Shown here: positions 58,724-64,000 of the stretch, one piece after another
Layout of the letters: each line of letters opens with the position of its first letter
Position numbering within the stretch: position 1 is the first letter of the stretch
Origin: Zantedeschia hybrid cultivar
Taxonomy: Eukaryota > Streptophyta > Magnoliopsida > Alismatales > Araceae
Direction: 5' to 3'
Assembly (NCBI GenBank): GCA_030544215.1
Contig: JARZZO010000006.1
Span: 52,118,501-52,182,500 of the forward strand
DNA: 64,000 nucleotides
The notes under the pieces: generated by a model
What the model saw: only the letters and a program-made list of their open reading frames with translations
Told to the model about the DNA's origin: nothing
Database searches by the model: none
Made by a program: the position numbers and the translations under genes

Positions 58724-61013
58724 TTAGATGGTGGACGAGTAAGTGGTTGGTGAAGTGGGGAATGGCATGCGTAATAGCGGTCTGGATGGTAAGGGCGTAT
58801 CTGGGTAGGTGGTAGTGGTAGCAGGCGAAGTAGGGAATGGCACGCGGAGTAATGGCCTAGATGGTAGAACGGGCGCGTAGTTGGTTTGCGGTGGGTTATA
58901 TGATGGAGGCGTAGGAGTGCGGGGTGTGATGGGCTTAAGGAAGGCGGGTGGTGGTAATGGGTTATTGGGTGTGGGCGAGTGATATGTGGGTGTCTGTAGA
59001 GGGGTGATGGTAATGGGTTGTGGCCTAGGTATGTGGATGGTGCGACGTGGTAGTCGTTCTGCGGTACTTGGAATATGACCCGTTGAATAAAGAGAGGAAG
59101 AGTCCTCTATTCTCCACTGTTGCCCACGACCAGCCTCAGACTGGCTGTTCATCAGAATGGGAGCAACTTGGTTTTGGTTCTGGTGTTCCGAGAGTGGATT
59201 CTGCACTATGCCCATATTGGGTGGTGGCGCTGCTTGTATTGGTGGTCTTACTTGCTGCTGTTGCTGTGGTCTTCTCGCCTTCAGGGCTGATATATACTTT
59301 TTCATCTCCTCCCAGTCTATGCCGCCCTGCTCGTTGAGATCATGAATATAATCTCTGAACTGGAAGCATGTGTCGATGGTGTGCCCAGGTTGCCTATGGA
59401 AATAGCAATACCTGGACGTGTCGGCATTTTGAGGCCAGACGGCCTTTTCCCTTGGCAAAACTAAGGCATTAGCTGCCATTAGAGCGCTGAAGATATCTGC
59501 CAAGGATTCTGGGAGGGCCGGGTATTCTGCCCTTTTAAGGCCTGGAGGTCTTCTCTGCTGATTATAGTCAGCAGGAGGAGGGACATTATGGTATGCCGGC
59601 GGTGCGCGCAGCTGATACTGTAGTTGTTGCTGATATTGCTGTTGTTGGGGCTGCTGGTACTGTTGTTGCTGTTGCGGCGGCTGCTGTAGCTGTTGCTGTT
59701 GCTGGTTCTGGTTCGGCTGCTGGGGCCGCTGATACTGTTGCTGATAATGGGGGTTCTGCTGCTGCATGTACCCCTGTTGGTTTGACTGCGGTGGCCTCTG
59801 GTACTGCTGCTGGTTCCTCACGAACTGGGGCGAGTTATTATTCATGCTACTAACTTGCTCGTGAGAGAGCGTGCCCTCAGTAGTCGGACCTGTGCTGGGA
59901 GAGTTTGGCACTACAGGCTTCCGGGGTGGAGGTCTGCTAGGTCTGTGAGGATCAAAGACGCTAAAGAACGTAGCGTCCTTGAAGGCATTCTGGCAGTACC
60001 GTGCTCTTTCATAGAGCTCTGCCATGTTGGTCAGATTGTTCAAGGAGAGGACTAGCTTGAACTGGGGCGTGGCGTTGGAAATTAACATCTTCACTTGCTC
60101 AGATTCGGACAAGTGATCCTTCACCTTTTCGGCCAGGCCCCGCCACCTGTCAGCAAAACTGAGAAACTCCTCATCAGGTTTCATCTTTTCTGCAATGAGG
60201 TCAGTGATGGACAAGGAGGGTGCAACTCTATCCTGGTATCGTTGAATGAATTTGCGTGAAACGATACCGTAGTCCTCTACTTCGGAGGGTTCTAAGGAAA
60301 AGAACCACTCGAGGGCTGGTCCCTCTAGAGATTTCTTGAACAAAAAGGCCAACGACCTCTTGTCGTTTTGCCAGAAAGACGATTCATACATAAACTCCTT
60401 CAGATGTGTAAAGGGGTTACCAGTACCGTTGTACTTCCGGTACACTGGCATCTCAGAGGGTGGTAGGTGGAACACTGGCAGGCTCGGCAAATTGATCTCT
60501 GGCGCAGCTTTAACCCCCATCATCTTCTGGAGGTTGTTAAACTGCTCATCCATGCGCTCCATCTTGGCCAGCAACGCTTGCGTGGTCAGATCTGCCTGGG
60601 GAGGAGGAGGAGGTGGAGGTACTTGATAGGCCTGCTGCCTAGAGTACGTTGGACAGGGGGGGAAATAAAGGGGAGGTCCGGTCCAGTCGGGAGGCAAGAA
60701 CTCCCAAAGCGTTGACGAGATCCGAAGGATTAGAGGATGAGGGATCATTCTGATTCATGTCCCCCTCAAGATCGGGATTAGGAATCGCATATTCATGCGG
60801 GGGAAGATCAGGATATCGATCATGGGGATGAAAGAGAGGGGTCCGGACGTTCCCATCATGTCGAAGCGGAACGGGGACGGAATTACGGGAGGCATCAGCA
60901 TCTCTCCCGCTCTCATAGTTGTAATCAGAATCCCGAGGGGCATTAGCATCTCCCTCGTAATTGACCATGGCGTCTGGAGCCACACTCAAGTCCCTGCCTG
61001 ATCGCAGCAGCAT
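58724..61013 (-). pseudogene. Element D: gag with one frameshift
   Basis: The start at 61013 (MLLRSGRDLSVAPDAM) is followed by the acidic repeat NYEGDANAPRDS and, after a frame change near 60700, by the core: MDEQFNNLQKMMG, LPSLPVFHLPPSEMPVYRKYNG, SLAFLFKKSLEGPALEWFFSLEPSEVEDYG, SRKFIQRYQDRVAP and WRGLAEKVKDHLSESEQVKML. A long Gln/Pro-rich part (about 59800-59580) precedes the Cys-His box CYFHRQPGHTIDTCFQFRDYI (near 59400). The tail holds two copies of PSRPLLR.PFPTSP before a stop at 58724, after which a third partial copy reads on toward protease. Confidence 0.85.
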
Positions 61014-62017
61014 GATGTTAGATTCCCTTTTTCAAAGATTTGACAAACAAGTTGCACAGAGATTAATCAAACAAGTGGATGTTTAACGTAATTTTAAGGT
61101 TCCTTGTTGAGTTATTTGAATTAGATTAAACCACAAATTCGCTCAGGGAAAGGATCCTAGTTTCAGTTCAATTTCCACCGTTATTCTCTAGGACTTTCTC
61201 TCACAACACTTTTGGAATCTAGCCGGGACTACAATTGGTACAACCAACCCGATGATCAAGGAGGAATACCTTGATTTTGGGGACTTATGGAGGCCTTAAC
61301 GTCAACTTCTCTAGTCTGATCAAGGGACCAACCCAATCAGAGAGAGTTGTTGACGTCAAGTAGTGTGTTCCTAAGAAAAGGAGGGTATTCGCCTCAATGC
61401 GTATGTCCTACGGCCTGGATGGCCTCTAATGCTTAATAATAATGGGTAGCTAGCATTCAAGCCACAGAAATCTGAAAACTGAAAAATAACTAAGAAACTG
61501 TCTGAATCGCGTCGATGGTAGTCGACGCTATTCAAAACAGAACCTTAATTTTTTCGCAGAAACAGATGCAGACAGCAGAGAAAATATGAAGACTGAAAGA
61601 CGTCTGGGTGTGTTGACGTGGTTTGAAACGCGTCAGTGCTCCTAGACGCTTTTCAGTTCGCAGAAACAGTTTTGCAGGAGGATTTTCTGGGTTGAATCCT
61701 CGTCAAACAGGATAAAAAGCAGTAAATAATCAATTCATGCAGATTTTTTTTAGTTCCAGATTTTAACAGGATGATTTACTAACTAAACAACCAAGATGCC
61801 AATCAATCACACAACATTTTCATCACAAAAACAGCTTTTTAAACTAATCAAGGGGAGGGCAAGATCTTGCCACTGGGGTGTGCACGTGGTGCACGAGGGA
61901 AATTAACTAAACTAAAACACTCACCAATTGGTGAGGACGTGTCGAGAGACACAAATGGTGCACCGTGGGTGCCCGATTGATGATAGCAAGAACAAAAAAC
62001 TAAAAGATGGCGAGACC
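61014..62017 (-). other. Leader of element D with three hairpins
   Basis: This non-coding stretch between primer-binding site and gag carries hairpins at 61501-61536, 61597-61624 and 61625-61655, matching the trio in A's leader (29196-29346). The GGTGCACCGTGGGTGCCC block (61956-61974) is also shared with A. Confidence 0.6.
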
Positions 62018-62037
62018 AAGTCCCACCGTGATCGCCA
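62018..62037 (-). other. Primer-binding site of element D
   Basis: On the minus strand TGGCGATCACGGTGGGACTT starts seven bases inside the LTR end. It is the cleanest copy of the family site and resembles the lysine-type TGGCGCCCACCGTGGGG site of Tat elements. Confidence 0.65.
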
Positions 62038-62044
62038 AAAAAGC

Positions 62045-63383
62045 TATGAGTGCTTAAAATGCTCGTGTGATTAACATGAAAAATCTAGGTTGTTTAGTAC
62101 AAAATAAACCTATTAAAAACAGCAACTAAGTGTAGTGATCGCCAGAAACTTTTGACTTAAAAGTTTCAAAAGAGGATATGATCGCCTACCTGTTTAAACG
62201 CGGAAGATATTGAGTCCTTGATTCCCCTCCTTCAGCCGGCTGAAGAAAGAGAGCCCTTCCTTTGTTCTTTGTTCTTGCTGTTGAATTTGAAGTTGAGGAC
62301 TTGAGGATCGTCCAAGACTTCTTTTGACTTTGATTGTTTTCCCCTTTGATTCTCTTGTTGAGTGCAGCAGAATAGAAAGAAAAGAGATGAAGAAACAATG
62401 ATGAGAACTTTAAACAAAAGCAGTATCTATTCTAATCATGATGTTAAACGTGCAATTAAACAGCAAACTTACTTGTTTAATGGCTTTTGAAACCCCTTAA
62501 TCAAATAGGTTTTGAAAAGAATGAATGTGGTGTGTGTGTTGCATGGAGTGAATGATGAAGAATGTAGAACTAAATGAAATGAAAATGCAGAAATAAAAAG
62601 ACTTATGCCCAATGGTTGAATTCTTGAATGGATGAAGAATCTTGAAAGGACGCTGACTTCTGGAAATGGCAGTGCTTCGGCGTTCCGACATTGTTGCTTC
62701 GATCTTCAACTCGCTATTGCTCAATCAACTCAAGATTACACTTAACCTTTTAATGGCGCTCAACTTTTTTAACTCTTCAAGATGTAAGGTATTTATAGGC
62801 CTCTTCTGTGTTCGTGGATTAACATAGAAAAACTTCGGATTTATCTATCTTAACTGACAGATAAATACTGATTAATTCATCTTTATCTGTAATTATCTAA
62901 AACGCGTCCACCATTCCTGACACCTTTCAGATTAATTTAAGATAGGGATAAATATCCGGAAAAAGTTATCTTTATCTTTATTAGCTAAAATGCGTCTACA
63001 TGTGAAGACGTCTTTTACACTAATTAAGATAAGGATAAACATCCGGAAGAGAAGTAGAAATAGCCTAGGAAACCTAAAACGCGTCAGCACTCACAGACGC
63101 CTTTTAGCTAATTAATCAACTGATTAAAATTCAAATTTAAACGTTAAAACATGAATAAACTCTAAATAGCGTCCACACAGGTCGACGTCTTTTAGAATTC
63201 TGCATATTTTAACTGAAATTTGAGCTAAAATCAACTCAATTGATTAACTTAAACATGTCTGTTAAACCCGACACTTAAAAAAATCAATAAAAATTAACCA
63301 ATGATTAAATATTAGACCATTCTGAGGCATTATTATATGATATGAAATTTACTCAAAATGACGTCAAGATTAGCGTGTCTACA
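62045..63383 (-). mobile_element. 5' LTR of element D
   Basis: On the minus strand it starts TGTAGACACGCTAATCTTGA and ends near AAGCACTCATA. Four hairpins lie at 62896-62934, 62986-63020, 63074-63112 and 63162-63200, spaced 88-90 bp. The promoter box TATAAATA is at 62790-62797 (minus). A CAGCCGGCTG motif lies near 62234 and a PBS-like copy at 62144 (minus). The right edge abuts the pol linker of element G. Confidence 0.88.
62790..62797 (-). promoter_or_regulatory. TATA box of D 5' LTR
   Basis: TATAAATA on the minus strand lies about 100 bp downstream of the hairpin array, as in B. Confidence 0.5.
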
Positions 63384-64000
63384 TCAATTAGATTCTCCAC
63401 CAAAGGAGGCCATTTGGGTTCAAATGGATGCAAGAAGAGTCTATTCAAAGCAATGTAAAGGTCCCATATGTCAAACGATCTGTACCATTCACACTCTGGG
63501 TCGTGGACCTTTCTTCTCTTCAAAGGCCGTAGAGCCTCCAGTGACTGATATGTGAGCAACGGTGCACACTACTTAGCCAGGTCTCTCCCATAGACATCGT
63601 GCAGATCAAAGTGCGAAGTAATCACAATTGTATTATCATCCCCATGTTGAATGATGGGCCCCTTGAAGAAATGAGTAAACAAAGTCCAAGTTATGGGGTC
63701 CTATTTTTCTTTGCGCAGAGTTACCATGGTTTTCCATACCTTGTGCCCTCCTTCACTCTCTTCCTATTCTATTATCTCGTGTCTTACTTTTTTCGGCCTG
63801 TACCTTAGACCACTTCCAGGCACAATCCTCTCATCCCTAACTAGCTTAAGTATTTCTTGCAACTATGTTCCCAAACCTTTTCCTAGTTGGTATCCCATTT
63901 TCATCTTGATATTCTATCCTAGGGTACTCATGAACTTCCCCCGTTTCATTGCACTAACAGGGTATGGTGAGGGTAGAGTAGATTTTAGCGGGTCTACTGC
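63384..64000 (-). pseudogene. Element G: protease end and pol linker of another Tat copy
   Basis: Minus-strand readings LLTYQSLEALRPLKRRKVHDPECEWYRSFDIWDLYIALNRLFLHPFEPKWPP (63559-63384) match the linker of D. Before it come the THF..GPIIQH region (63650-63690) and, near 63800-63990, GSGLRYRPKKV and a gene end corresponding to the G-patch region of protease. It is broken by stops and continues past the window. D inserted into this linker at 63383/63384. Confidence 0.7.

Overview
The window is plant nuclear DNA made almost entirely of nested LTR retrotransposons. No host gene, rRNA, tRNA or CRISPR array was recognised. Ty3/gypsy pol proteins carry two RNase H domains (one typical, one archaeal-type), a hallmark of the Tat/Ogre lineage of seed plants, and copia-type (Ty1) elements with a TGGTATCA-type primer-binding site are also present. 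The species cannot be read from the sequence. Most coding regions are pseudogenes whose stops are mainly TGG to TAG/TGA, CAG to TAG or CGA to TGA.

Layout, with my labels. 1-458: AT-rich DNA with a recurrent TTCGATTA word. 459-5458: the 3' part of Tat element F (minus strand): 3' LTR, 3' untranslated region, antisense ORF1, a hairpin cluster and exon 1 of a plant mobile domain (PMD) gene. F is cut by LTR X- (5459-6428 and 8955-9911), which is split by solo LTR X+ (6429-8949, target duplication AATTC). 9912-14641: truncated minus-strand copia H, with a solo LTR of its own family inside its reverse transcriptase (12707-14287, duplication GAAGG). About 14706-19720 and 52006-53775: copia C (plus strand), split at one tryptophan codon by a 32-kb Tat insertion.

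That insertion, element A (19721-52005, duplication TATAG/TATGG), holds three further insertions. Element B (20871-28666, duplication AACAT) lies in its 5' LTR. A composite of two truncated elements, X2 and Y (33251-35252), lies between protease and reverse transcriptase. A 3.84-kb solo LTR Z (45221-49061, duplication CAATT/CAATC) lies in its antisense ORF1. Without these A is about 18.6 kb: LTR, leader, gag, protease, linker, reverse transcriptase, RNase H, archaeal RNase H, integrase, then an antisense PMD gene, an antisense ORF1 and the 3' LTR. At 53776 copia C is fused to a truncated minus-strand Tat element D (53777-63383), which is itself inserted in another Tat element G (63384-64000).

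Two features stand out. First, about 70 short imperfect palindromes, close to CTAAATCGCGTCG / CGACGCGATTTAG around a variable centre, occur only in non-coding parts of the Tat and X families (LTRs, gag leaders, the flanks of the antisense genes, PMD intron 1), often at 80-112 bp spacing. Two further hairpin arrays with different arms (GACGGCCAG/CTGGCCGTC and GGAAGGC/GCCTTCC) lie at 33558-35104. Second, the Tat family carries a conserved two-gene antisense module (ORF1 plus PMD) between integrase and the 3' LTR. It is seen in A and F and, in part, in B, which keeps only ORF1 and has no gag-pol.
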